A stretch of 64,000 bases of DNA from CAIVAT01 sp964473485 (GTDB lineage: Bacteria > Bacteroidota > Bacteroidia > Bacteroidales > FEN-979): NCBI GenBank assembly GCA_964473485.1, contig CAYYPH010000017.1, forward strand, positions 29,631 to 93,630. Reading direction: 5' to 3'. Both the position numbers and the translations under genes were made by a program. Of the stretch, positions 1-7,682 are shown piece after piece (position 1 is the stretch's first letter; the number at the start of each line of letters is the position of its first letter). The notes below the pieces were generated by a model. That model ran no database searches. It was not told the origin of the DNA and saw nothing but the letters and a program-made list of their open reading frames with translations.

Positions 1-188
1 AACCTGTGCATGTCAGGCTTCAGGTATTCAATTCACTCGGACACCTGGTGGCAGAGCCTGTAAATTACATTCAGCCAAACGGGAAACAAACGGTAATCTG
101 GAATAGCGGAGACCTTCCGGCAGGCATGTATCTCTACTTTATCCAGGCGGGAAATGCCGAGCGGGGAGGAAAAACCGTCAAGAAGTAG
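1..188 (+). CDS. C-terminus of a T9SS type A sorting-domain protein (partial)
   Basis: This is the 3' end of a gene that enters from the left edge, with the reading frame open from base 3. The visible 61 residues form a small beta-rich domain: V-x-V-F-N-S-L-G-H-L-V, then a proline/asparagine turn, then LPAGMYLY and a short basic end (KTVKK). This is the usual pattern of a type IX secretion type A sorting domain, which sends a secreted protein through the outer membrane and is then removed or replaced by an anchor. The passenger lies outside the window, so its function is unknown. The stop at 186-188 is followed 9 bases later by a heptamer repeat. Confidence 0.75.
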   Translation, partial: PVHVRLQVFNSLGHLVAEPVNYIQPNGKQTVIWNSGDLPAGMYLYFIQAGNAERGGKTVKK

Positions 189-197
189 TTTCCAACT

Positions 198-226
198 ACC
201 TACTGCCTACTGCCTGCTGCCTACTA
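198..226. repeat. Short CTACTGC heptamer array
   Basis: Three to four imperfect copies of CTACTGC lie between the stop of the T9SS fragment and the promoter of the LytTR regulator. The same heptamer, in one orientation or the other, recurs at 1026-1039, 3119-3160 and 18841-19053. Confidence 0.8.
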
Positions 227-229
227 AAC

Positions 230-260
230 TTGCATTCCGCCATGAATTTGCGTACATTTG
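230..260 (+). promoter_or_regulatory. Bacteroidota-type promoter of the LytTR/LytS operon
   Basis: TTG at 230-232, a 20-nt spacer, then TACATTTG at 253-260. This fits the known Bacteroidota consensus (TTG at -33, TAnnTTTG at -7). The start codon at 281 lies 20 nt downstream, so the leader would be short. No transcription data are available; the call rests on the motif pair and spacing. Confidence 0.6.
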
Positions 261-280
261 AGGAGAATAATATCGAAAAC

Positions 281-1027
281 ATGCTTCGCACGATCATCAT
301 TGACGACGAAGATCTTGTGCGCGAAGCCATCAGGAGACTGCTGGCCATGTACTGCCCCCAGGTGAAACTCATCGGGGAGACCCATAGCGTTACAAGCGGA
401 TTGAAGATGATCCGTGATCTCCATCCCCACCTTGTTCTGCTTGATGTAAGGATGGATGACGGTACCGGGTTTGACCTGCTGCACCAGTTTGAGAACATCG
501 ATTTCAGGGTGATTTTTATCACGGCGTATGAAAAATATGCCGTTGAAGCATTCCGGTTTGCAGCCGTTGATTTCCTGCTTAAACCCATCAATCCGGAGGA
601 TCTCATGAACGCGGTCAGACGGGCCGAGACGCTGATCCAGGAACATTTCAACTCCCAGCTCCAGGCACTGGAGGAGAACCTCAGGACCGAATTCAGGCAG
701 AAAAAGAAGATCGTGCTCAGGACACAGGAAAATGTGCACCTCGTTGAACTGCAACACATCACCTTTTGCGAATCGGAAGGAAGCTATACGTTCATCAACA
801 CAGCCAATGGCGACAGGATCCTCATCACACGCACCCTGAAAGATTTCGACGACATGTTCTGCGACAGCGGATTTTACCGCGTTCACAAGTCATACCTGGT
901 CAATCTGACCCAGATCAAGCGGTTTGAAAAACATGAAGGCGGATATATCATATTGAACAATGACCAGAAAATACCGGTGGCATCGAGGAAAAGAGAGGAG
1001 CTGCTGGAGTTGTTTGAGAAACTATAG
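281..1027 (+). CDS. LytTR-family response regulator
   Basis: A 248-residue two-component response regulator. Residues 1-120 are a receiver domain with acidic pocket D8/D9, phospho-acceptor D55 (VLLDVRM), T81 and K101 (LLKP), all present. Residues about 145-245 are a LytTR DNA-binding domain (ITFCESEGSYTFI, FYRVHKSYLVNL). The frame is open further upstream, but ATG 281 starts the receiver strand directly and follows the predicted promoter, so I chose it. The kinase gene starts 13 nt after the stop, so the two are very likely one operon and a cognate pair. Such pairs in Bacteroidota usually control a few envelope or export genes; the target here is unknown. Confidence 0.9.
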   Translation: MLRTIIIDDEDLVREAIRRLLAMYCPQVKLIGETHSVTSGLKMIRDLHPHLVLLDVRMDDGTGFDLLHQFENIDFRVIFITAYEKYAVEAFRFAAVDFLLKPINPEDLMNAVRRAETLIQEHFNSQLQALEENLRTEFRQKKKIVLRTQENVHLVELQHITFCESEGSYTFINTANGDRILITRTLKDFDDMFCDSGFYRVHKSYLVNLTQIKRFEKHEGGYIILNNDQKIPVASRKREELLELFEKL

Positions 1028-1039
1028 TAGGCAATAGGC
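1026..1039 (+). repeat. TAGGCAA heptamer pair linking two genes
   Basis: Two copies of TAGGCAA fill nearly the whole gap between the response regulator stop (TAG, 1025-1027) and the kinase start (ATG 1041). They are a diverged version of the TAGGCAG heptamer seen after other stop codons here. Confidence 0.6.
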
Positions 1040-1040
1040 A

Positions 1041-3125
1041 ATGAAACTATTCACTACCATTCTTGTACTTCTCCTCTCGATCTGCATACAAGGCCAGATC
1101 CCCTTCAATGTAAAACAGAAAAAGATCGACAACCTCCTCACCCGGTTAAAAACAGTACACGATACTGCCTATGTAAATACCCTGAACAACCTTTCGCTGA
1201 ACCTTACCGACCGGAACTTTGATTCGGCATACCGGTATGCGCAGCAAGCCCTTGCCTGGGCAAGGCACTATAAATACAAAAGAGGGGAGGCCATCGCTTA
1301 TTATAACACAGGGAACAGCTATTTTGTGAAAATGGATCTGAAGGCTGCACTTGAACAGTATTTCAGGGCCCTTCGCATCCTCGAACCCTCAGGCCCTTCC
1401 AGCGACCTCCTTTTCCTCTATTTCCAGATGGGTTATATCAACAGCCTGGTTCCCAATAATGACCGGGCCGTTCTGTGTTTTCAGAAAGCGTTGAGCACTT
1501 CCCGGGTGATCAGGGATCCCTACTGGGGGCCGTACGTTGCCTGTTTTGAAATAGCGAACTATTACTGGCAATGCAGCTGGAGCGCCGAGAAGGAACTTTC
1601 TGGGAGATATCTCGACAGCGCTTACAGTTATAGTCTCAGGGCTTTTGATTTCGTTCCGTATGACACGATCCGGGATCTTGACAACCTGATAGATTGCCTG
1701 ACAACAAAAGGGAATATCCTGAATCATATGCTCGATTCGACTTCATACGAACCACTCTCGCTGGCGCTTCATCTGGCGATAAAATTAAAGAGAACCAGGG
1801 CATGTTCCCGGGAATTTCTCGAAATTGATGATTCCACTGCATTCGATTGGTTTATCGGATTTGCGTACGGTAACCTCTCACAATATTACATGAATTTTCC
1901 CGGTGATCTTGATCAGGCCGAAGATTACCTTGTGCAATCACTGGCCCACCACCGGATGACGCCACACATAGAATCGGTCGCGGCCACCCTTGACGGACTG
2001 GGCTGGATCGCAAAGGAACGGAAACAATACTGCAAAGCTTTACAGTGTTTCCTGGAGTCTGAAAAACTGTGTGACACCTTTCTGACGGATGAAAACAGGC
2101 GGAGGCACTGTCCGGCATGGACCCGGCTGAGGTTTATCCTTCATACCAAGGATAGGCAGGCAGGTAACTACGAAATGCTTTCAGATCTTTTTCAGACTAC
2201 CGGAAACCTGGGAAAAGCCCTTGAATATCAAAAAAAGAAAGAGAAGCTGAGAAGAAGCATCACCATGACTGAATCGGTATACCAGATGAACATCATGCAA
2301 ACCCATTTCGAAAACGAGCAAAATGGTTTTCGGGTTGCTGCCTTATTGCGCGATAATGAACTTCAAAAAATGAATCTCGTCCGCACGCGGATCCTTTTCG
2401 GGAGTTCAGGAGCACTTGCGCTGGCGGGTTTGTTTGCCATCATCTTTTACTTACAGCGCAACAAATTACAGACAAAACAGAAATCGCTTTTGCTGGAACA
2501 GAAACTCCTCCGCAGCCAGATGAACCCCCACTTCATTTTCAATTCACTGACCAACATCCAGAATTTCATTCTGACCGAGAAGCCTGAAAAAGCCAATATT
2601 TACCTTGCCAAATTCGCGGTCCTGGTCAGGAATATCCTGGATAACTCAGTGGAAGAATATATTATGCTGGATAAAGAGATCAGCACGATAGAAAATTACC
2701 TTGAACTGCAAAAGATCCGGTATTCCGGAAAGTTCGAATACCGGATCCATATCGAGGATGAAATCGATGCCGAAGCCATCAGGATACCGCCCATGCTGGC
2801 TCAGCCATTCATTGAGAACTCCATCGAGCACGGCATCAAGCACCGGGAAACACCGGGCCATATCGATATCCGCTTCAGTCTCAAAGACCATCTCCTGGTT
2901 TTCGAGGTGGAGGATGACGGCATCGGCAGGCAGAAAGCCCGCGAGATCGTCACTCAGAGAGATCCTGAGCATAAAAGCATGGCCACTTCACTCACCCGTG
3001 AACGTCTGGCCAACCTCAACCGGAAGCTGCAGCGCAAGATCGTCCTCGAGATTACTGATTTGAAAAACGCACTCGGCGAGGTGGCAGGGACGAGGGTGAT
3101 GTTTGGGATACCTGTCGGGCAGTAG
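1041..3125 (+). CDS. TPR-containing LytS-type sensor histidine kinase
   Basis: A 694-residue membrane kinase. A signal peptide (residues 1 to about 19) precedes a periplasmic helical region with tetratricopeptide-like repeats (about 40-410). A transmembrane helix spans about 450-470, followed by a coiled coil and a His_kinase domain of the LytS/YehU type. The phospho-acceptor motif QMNPHFIFNSL puts the histidine at H497. The ATP-binding lid follows, with the N-box FIENSIEHGIKH (N593) and VEDDGIGR. It should phosphorylate the LytTR regulator encoded 13 nt upstream. The TPR sensor suggests peptide or protein input, but the ligand is unknown. The stop codon is the last three bases of a heptamer repeat copy. 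Confidence 0.9.
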   Translation: MKLFTTILVLLLSICIQGQIPFNVKQKKIDNLLTRLKTVHDTAYVNTLNNLSLNLTDRNFDSAYRYAQQALAWARHYKYKRGEAIAYYNTGNSYFVKMDLKAALEQYFRALRILEPSGPSSDLLFLYFQMGYINSLVPNNDRAVLCFQKALSTSRVIRDPYWGPYVACFEIANYYWQCSWSAEKELSGRYLDSAYSYSLRAFDFVPYDTIRDLDNLIDCLTTKGNILNHMLDSTSYEPLSLALHLAIKLKRTRACSREFLEIDDSTAFDWFIGFAYGNLSQYYMNFPGDLDQAEDYLVQSLAHHRMTPHIESVAATLDGLGWIAKERKQYCKALQCFLESEKLCDTFLTDENRRRHCPAWTRLRFILHTKDRQAGNYEMLSDLFQTTGNLGKALEYQKKKEKLRRSITMTESVYQMNIMQTHFENEQNGFRVAALLRDNELQKMNLVRTRILFGSSGALALAGLFAIIFYLQRNKLQTKQKSLLLEQKLLRSQMNPHFIFNSLTNIQNFILTEKPEKANIYLAKFAVLVRNILDNSVEEYIMLDKEISTIENYLELQKIRYSGKFEYRIHIEDEIDAEAIRIPPMLAQPFIENSIEHGIKHRETPGHIDIRFSLKDHLLVFEVEDDGIGRQKAREIVTQRDPEHKSMATSLTRERLANLNRKLQRKIVLEITDLKNALGEVAGTRVMFGIPVGQ

Positions 3126-3160
3126 GCAGTTGGCAGTGGGCAGTGGGCAGTTGGCAGTGG
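3119..3160 (+). repeat. GCAGTDG heptamer array starting inside the stop codon
   Basis: Six tandem heptamers (GCAGTAG, GCAGTTG, GCAGTGG, GCAGTGG, GCAGTTG, GCAGTGG). The first copy supplies the TAG stop of the upstream kinase gene. Confidence 0.85.
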
Positions 3161-3190
3161 GGGTCGGTCGATTATAAGGCCCTGGTATTT

Positions 3191-3480
3191 TCAGATGACT
3201 CCGGCACCCAGTGCGAAGGAAATTATCATCAGCAGGATGGAAACAACGACCTGGATGAACCGCAGGGTGATCTTATGAAGCAGCTTACGGCTCAGCATGG
3301 CGCCTGCAACGGCCGTTAGAATGGCGAATGCCAGCAGGCGCCAAAATCGGAAGACCGGGGAGCTTTCCGGCTACTATCGTTTGGTTGAGAGCAACCGGAA
3401 CCGGGATAACAGAATATGTCATCGGACAGCGGAGTAGGTTCCCATGTGGCTCCTCCATGTAACTTTTTCCTCCTTTCAAC
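3191..3480 (-). pseudogene. Remnant of a TauE/SafE-like membrane permease C-terminus
   Basis: On the minus strand a frame of about 58 residues ends at the stop 3191-3193. It reads like the last helices of a TauE/SafE (sulfite/anion exporter family) permease: a hydrophobic helix (RLLAFAILTAVAGAML), a basic loop (SRKLLHKITLR), then a second hydrophobic helix ending SFALGAGVI. The frame is closed upstream by a TAG. A second frame (about 3340-3480) carries TYSVIPVPVALNQTIVAGKL, which could be the preceding segment before a frameshift. I see no complete permease, so this is best called a decayed fragment. The family call rests on pattern only. The rest of 3126-3529 holds the heptamer array and no other gene that I can recognise. 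Confidence 0.4.
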
Positions 3481-3529
3481 TTACGAAAATGTCGTTCAAC
3501 GTGGCATGAGCGTCACTATTTTATACTTT

Positions 3530-4762
3530 TTATAAGCTGTTGATATAGTCCATGACTTCAGGTGCCCGAAGTGGTTTGATCAGATTAAAATGATCAACCC
3601 AGTCCTGGATGCTGAGTGGTCGGTTTACGTTTCCGTTATGAAACTGTGCCGAATTAAGGTTCACCAGACCGTCGTTCTCATCCAGCGGGAAAAGCGTGCG
3701 GAACAGGTCGAACCCGAGTTTATCGACCGCTGCATAATAGCTTTCGTTCCATGTCCAGGTCAGGCTACCCCATGATAAAACCCACTTGCCTCCCATTCTT
3801 CCGGCGATGGCATAATATTTACTACGGTTCGCGCTGTCGAGCGGGTGATGCAGGATGTACTGGATATAACCGTCGGAAGGATACATGTTACGCGGCCCCG
3901 GGTAATTCGCAATGCACACGAAATTGATAAGATTGACCAGGGGGGTTCCCAGGTGAGGCGTTCCGAGGGTTACAAGTTTTGTAATCGCACCGCCACTTAC
4001 AACATAGCCACGTGAAACCAATCCGCCCATCGAGTGGCCGATCAGGATGGGTGGCTGGGAAAACCCGGCTGAATCGACATCGTGCTTCAGCTGCCTCCCG
4101 TTGATAATGATCGAGTCTTTCCAGTTATATTGATATTCGTAAACATTATGTCTGGCTTTGAAATCGGCGCTCAGGTTCAGTACGATGGTATCCCAGTTGG
4201 TCATCGACCCGTCCATCCCGTGTATAAAAATAACCGGGGGACCCGTGGGATTCGGCGCTGACGAGACCTGCCGGAACACATGAGCATTGACATTATAGTT
4301 CGGAACACAATGCCAGTCGCCGATTCCCATGAGATTCGCACCGGTACTGTCGCCAGAACGCAGGGCAGCGTTTCTTACAAACTTACCGGAAATGACTGCA
4401 GGCTTAACGGCTGACCCAACGGTTGCCCTGAAGTGGAAAGTATGTTCGCTGTTATCCATGTTAGCATGGAAAATAAACACTCCGTTGGTCAGCGTGCCGG
4501 CAATGGCCCCGTTTACCAGTGTACCTGAATCGTTAAGTGCAATGTCGCCGGTGACGATACTTCCTTTCTGGCTAAACGTCATCTGATAAAATTTCTCAGG
4601 TTCACCGTTCGCGCCTCCCGGCATCATCAATTCATAATGCCCTGAAACATTGCCATCTGCCGGGTTTTCGTCACTGCTCTTTTTGCAGCTTATGATGGTC
4701 ATTATGATGAGGAGCGCCGCTAATCCTGCAACAACACCTGTCGTTTTATCTCTTTTTTCCAT
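3530..4762 (-). CDS. Lipoprotein with alpha/beta-hydrolase (lipase-like) domain
   Basis: A 410-residue protein with a lipoprotein signal (hydrophobic core ending in TIISCKK, Cys26-27 region), so probably membrane-anchored. Residues about 40-150 form a beta-rich region of unknown role. From about 170 there is an alpha/beta-hydrolase fold: the oxyanion motif IFIHGMDG, nucleophile elbow GHSMGG with S244, and the LVTLGTPHLGTP segment typical of PGAP1/lipase-like esterases. D364 (ENDGLVN) and H391 (WVDHFN) are likely the other triad members. It probably hydrolyses an ester of a lipid or similar substrate outside the cytoplasm. It starts 18 nt after the stop of the coiled-coil lipoprotein gene, and both follow a receiver gene, suggesting an operon. 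Confidence 0.8.
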   Translation of the reverse strand: MEKRDKTTGVVAGLAALLIIMTIISCKKSSDENPADGNVSGHYELMMPGGANGEPEKFYQMTFSQKGSIVTGDIALNDSGTLVNGAIAGTLTNGVFIFHANMDNSEHTFHFRATVGSAVKPAVISGKFVRNAALRSGDSTGANLMGIGDWHCVPNYNVNAHVFRQVSSAPNPTGPPVIFIHGMDGSMTNWDTIVLNLSADFKARHNVYEYQYNWKDSIIINGRQLKHDVDSAGFSQPPILIGHSMGGLVSRGYVVSGGAITKLVTLGTPHLGTPLVNLINFVCIANYPGPRNMYPSDGYIQYILHHPLDSANRSKYYAIAGRMGGKWVLSWGSLTWTWNESYYAAVDKLGFDLFRTLFPLDENDGLVNLNSAQFHNGNVNRPLSIQDWVDHFNLIKPLRAPEVMDYINSL

Positions 4763-4780
4763 AAATCAGATAATCAATTG

Positions 4781-7030
4781 TTACGGCAGATTTCCATATC
4801 CTGAGGGCACATACTGCAGGTTAATATCCAGGCTTACATTCATCGAATAGGAGTTCGCCGGATTGTGGTTGGTCCAGTACCAGTACAGGAGCGGATTCTG
4901 GCCGCTCACAGGGTGCACCTCCACTCCGCTATAACTGCCGGTTGAAGGGCCTACCATGGTCTTCTGCACCAAATGATTTGCGTTGTCGGGATACGAAAGC
5001 GCCCACATGGTTCCGTTGCAGTTGTTGTTCCCTCCTGTTGCGTCGGAAAAACCTTGTGCAACAATAAAACCGAAGGAATACTGTTCGTTCACTCCCAGCT
5101 CGCTATACATCCAGTATTTTGTAAATGAGTTCATTGCCGGCGGATTTCCATCGGCTGAAACGGTAAAACCATTCATTCCGTTCACCACCCATGTGTTGCC
5201 GGTTTTATCGAAAGGTTTCCGGAAATTCAGCTTCATCGATTTACCCTGGTCTGTAACAAACCCGCTCTTATAGTTATCCGTATAATCGTCGTATTTACCT
5301 GTGAAACTGTGCCACTGAGAAATGGTAAGCCCCCAGTTGCATAGATAAGCCCAGTCCCATTCAGTCAGTTGCTTGTACTGATAGTTCTGTACCTGCTGAG
5401 GATCGGGAATGAACAGTTGCGTTGAATTCCTGTCGGTAAAATAGAGCTTCATGAACCCCCATCTCCAGGCTCCTGCCAGAAAGGAAAATTTCATCGTGCA
5501 ACTGCTTGTCTTGCTGGCGGATGTCTGGCCGGGATTCAGAGGATTGAAATAGAGCGGGGTCACAGTTCCCTGTATGGGACTCATGTGAAACCAGGGATAA
5601 CTGGTGCTCCCGTTATCCACAATTTTGACGGCCTGCGGACTGCAGGTGTAGGTATGGCCTGCATCTTCCATCTGCTCATAATGGTAGATCACCCAGTTAT
5701 AATCGGCGCCATATTTCAGGGTGTAGTCGTTGCCGTTGCTGAGCCAGTAGGTGTAAGGTATTTGTGAAGGCAGGTTCACAGTTCTGGGCCTGGCCAGGAC
5801 CACTCCTCCCATCGTGATATCGAAAGCGGGAACGGTCGCTTTTTCCATATTGTTGTACATCGGGAGTATGATAGATCCGCAGTAGGTGGGATACGGCTGG
5901 CTGATGGCTATCAGGTAGGTATTGGCCAGGAATCTTGCCCGCGACAGGATTTTCATGGCAACGGGATCAGGGGCCAGCCCGGCCAGGTTATATGACATGT
6001 CATAGTTATATTGCGATGCATAGCGGTAGTCATAGGCGTTGATCACATAATAATCGACCACGCTCAGAAACTTGTCGAGTTGCTGCCTGATCAGCGGCAC
6101 AAAACTGTTCAACATGAAGGCATTCGCGAGCACACCTGTGCTATCCCTGTAATTATCGGCATTCTGCTGAACCGTTGCGGCCATGAATTCATAGTTAAGA
6201 TAATACTGGAAGTAGTTTTCAATTAGTTCATATCCTTTGATGAACCTTGATGTATCGGTGTATGCTCCGGAATTCTTTAACATAACCCAGTGTGTGAATC
6301 CGTCGAGAATGGACGATATCGTGGTGGTCCCCATCAGGTAACTGTTGAACTGGGTGAGTGCATTGGTCATGCTGCCGCTTGCAATAATGTTATCGGAATA
6401 CTGTTTTGTGTAAGGATTTTGCGGATTGGGTCCAACAACCAGAATCTGCATGTCGGCATCTGTAATGAGCCCTTTCTGGTAACGTATTCCATTATATGAG
6501 TAGTATTTCAGACCGTTTATGGTGCCAGAATCGCTGTAGGCGTTCTGGACCGCCGTAACCGAGGGTTGAAGGGCATTGACCGAGATCTGGTTGATGATCT
6601 CCTGTGTGGAAATCTGCATTTGCAAGGCAAGGGCCTCCAGTTCCGATTGGATCTGGCCCAACTCGTTCTGAATTTCGTTCAGCTTACTGTTCAGTTCTGC
6701 CATCTCCTGCTTGTGCTGAAAATAGTCGAAGACCTTATTGAGGGTTTCGAACACCGACATGATCTCAAGCTGTGACTGCTTGGTGTGAACGCTTCCGGTA
6801 AATATGCTTTGGATCACCGCCGATGGAAAGAGAAGATTATTCTGAATCTCATACGGCGTCCTGAGAAGCAGTTTGTTGTCATGAAATACGATCGGTTTGG
6901 TTGTGTCCCAGGGTGGCGGGTTGGGGGTTGGTTCAGGATCGCTGTCGGTTGATTTCTTACAGGCGCTCAGCGCTGCTATAAAGCCGATCAGCAGGATCAG
7001 CATAATCAGGGTACGATTGCTAATTTTCAT
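4781..7030 (-). CDS. Large coiled-coil lipoprotein of unknown function
   Basis: A 749-residue protein I do not recognise. I chose ATG 7030 because it directly precedes a classic lipoprotein signal (hydrophobic core, then LSACKK); an upstream GTG (7058-7060) is also in frame and would overlap the previous stop. After a proline-rich linker comes a helical region with a coiled coil at about 95-165, rich in Q/E/L heptads. The rest is tyrosine/asparagine-rich and probably beta-sheet. It lies 26 nt after a receiver gene and 18 nt before a lipase-like lipoprotein. The order (helical bundle, then beta region) loosely recalls pore-forming or toxin-like proteins, but no motif supports that, so function is left open. 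Confidence 0.7.
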   Translation of the reverse strand: MKISNRTLIMLILLIGFIAALSACKKSTDSDPEPTPNPPPWDTTKPIVFHDNKLLLRTPYEIQNNLLFPSAVIQSIFTGSVHTKQSQLEIMSVFETLNKVFDYFQHKQEMAELNSKLNEIQNELGQIQSELEALALQMQISTQEIINQISVNALQPSVTAVQNAYSDSGTINGLKYYSYNGIRYQKGLITDADMQILVVGPNPQNPYTKQYSDNIIASGSMTNALTQFNSYLMGTTTISSILDGFTHWVMLKNSGAYTDTSRFIKGYELIENYFQYYLNYEFMAATVQQNADNYRDSTGVLANAFMLNSFVPLIRQQLDKFLSVVDYYVINAYDYRYASQYNYDMSYNLAGLAPDPVAMKILSRARFLANTYLIAISQPYPTYCGSIILPMYNNMEKATVPAFDITMGGVVLARPRTVNLPSQIPYTYWLSNGNDYTLKYGADYNWVIYHYEQMEDAGHTYTCSPQAVKIVDNGSTSYPWFHMSPIQGTVTPLYFNPLNPGQTSASKTSSCTMKFSFLAGAWRWGFMKLYFTDRNSTQLFIPDPQQVQNYQYKQLTEWDWAYLCNWGLTISQWHSFTGKYDDYTDNYKSGFVTDQGKSMKLNFRKPFDKTGNTWVVNGMNGFTVSADGNPPAMNSFTKYWMYSELGVNEQYSFGFIVAQGFSDATGGNNNCNGTMWALSYPDNANHLVQKTMVGPSTGSYSGVEVHPVSGQNPLLYWYWTNHNPANSYSMNVSLDINLQYVPSGYGNLP

Positions 7031-7056
7031 ATGTACATGGTTTTTAATTTTATTGA

Positions 7057-7437
7057 TCACTTGGATAGAGGAACTTTATGACTCCATTTTTTGACAACGG
7101 CCAGGAGCTCAGTCCGGCCAACCGGTTTCGACAAAAATTCTTTACAACCCCAGGCCATGGCCAGTGATACTGCAGCAAGGCTGAACCCCGCTATGAGGAT
7201 AAAAATTAAAGGCGGAAACCTGTCGGAGCGAAGATGTTGCGTGATGAGGTGATTGTTTTTTCCCGGAAGGCTCACATCGAGCAGCACAATGTTAACAGGT
7301 GGAAGCGATGAACAGCGCAGCAAAGCATCTTCGCCCGAACAAACACGCTCTACATTATATCCTTCCTGCAACAATGTTGCTTCCATCTGCAGATAATGAT
7401 CATCGTGGTTATCGGCAATAAGGACGGTAGTTGACAC
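7057..7437 (-). CDS. Stand-alone receiver domain protein with an atypical active site
   Basis: A 126-residue single-domain response regulator. The phospho-acceptor D54 (VLLDVSLPG) and K104 (LSKP) are present. The usual acidic pair is D9/N10, and the conserved Thr/Ser after strand 4 is missing (FILIAGFS, A83/G84 in its place). It may therefore be phosphorylated inefficiently or act as a phosphorylation-independent adaptor. There is no output domain. It is the first gene of an apparent three-gene run with two lipoproteins, and a promoter-like element lies 40 nt upstream. A kinase partner is not adjacent. Confidence 0.85.
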   Translation of the reverse strand: MSTTVLIADNHDDHYLQMEATLLQEGYNVERVCSGEDALLRCSSLPPVNIVLLDVSLPGKNNHLITQHLRSDRFPPLIFILIAGFSLAAVSLAMAWGCKEFLSKPVGRTELLAVVKKWSHKVPLSK

Positions 7438-7477
7438 AGGAGTTCCGGTTTGGGTTTGACACTGTGATTGACTCAGG

Positions 7478-7508
7478 TAAAGATACCATGACCATAGGCG
7501 GATGTCAA
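7478..7508 (-). promoter_or_regulatory. Candidate promoter of the receiver-lipoprotein operon
   Basis: On the minus strand TTG (7506-7508), a 20-nt spacer and TATCTTTA (7478-7485), one base from the TAnnTTTG consensus, lie 41 nt before the start at 7437. The remaining intergenic sequence (7509-7682) is AT-rich and shows no gene. Confidence 0.4.
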
Positions 7509-7682
7509 TAATGGAAGCAGAAAATTTGCTTATATTTTCATTAGTGCTAAATCATAAATATTTGATATTATGACATATACTTCATGAATGTCATTTGGTC
7601 CGACAGTTCGTATACAGAACTAATAAACTGATATAAAATCACATACGGATTTCATATAGAAAAAAAAGGAAGGGAACAGCTG

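Noticed and set aside
224..886. Long minus-strand open frames opposite the LytTR gene
   Set aside because: The plus-strand frame has complete receiver and LytTR motifs; the antisense frames have none and are shadows.
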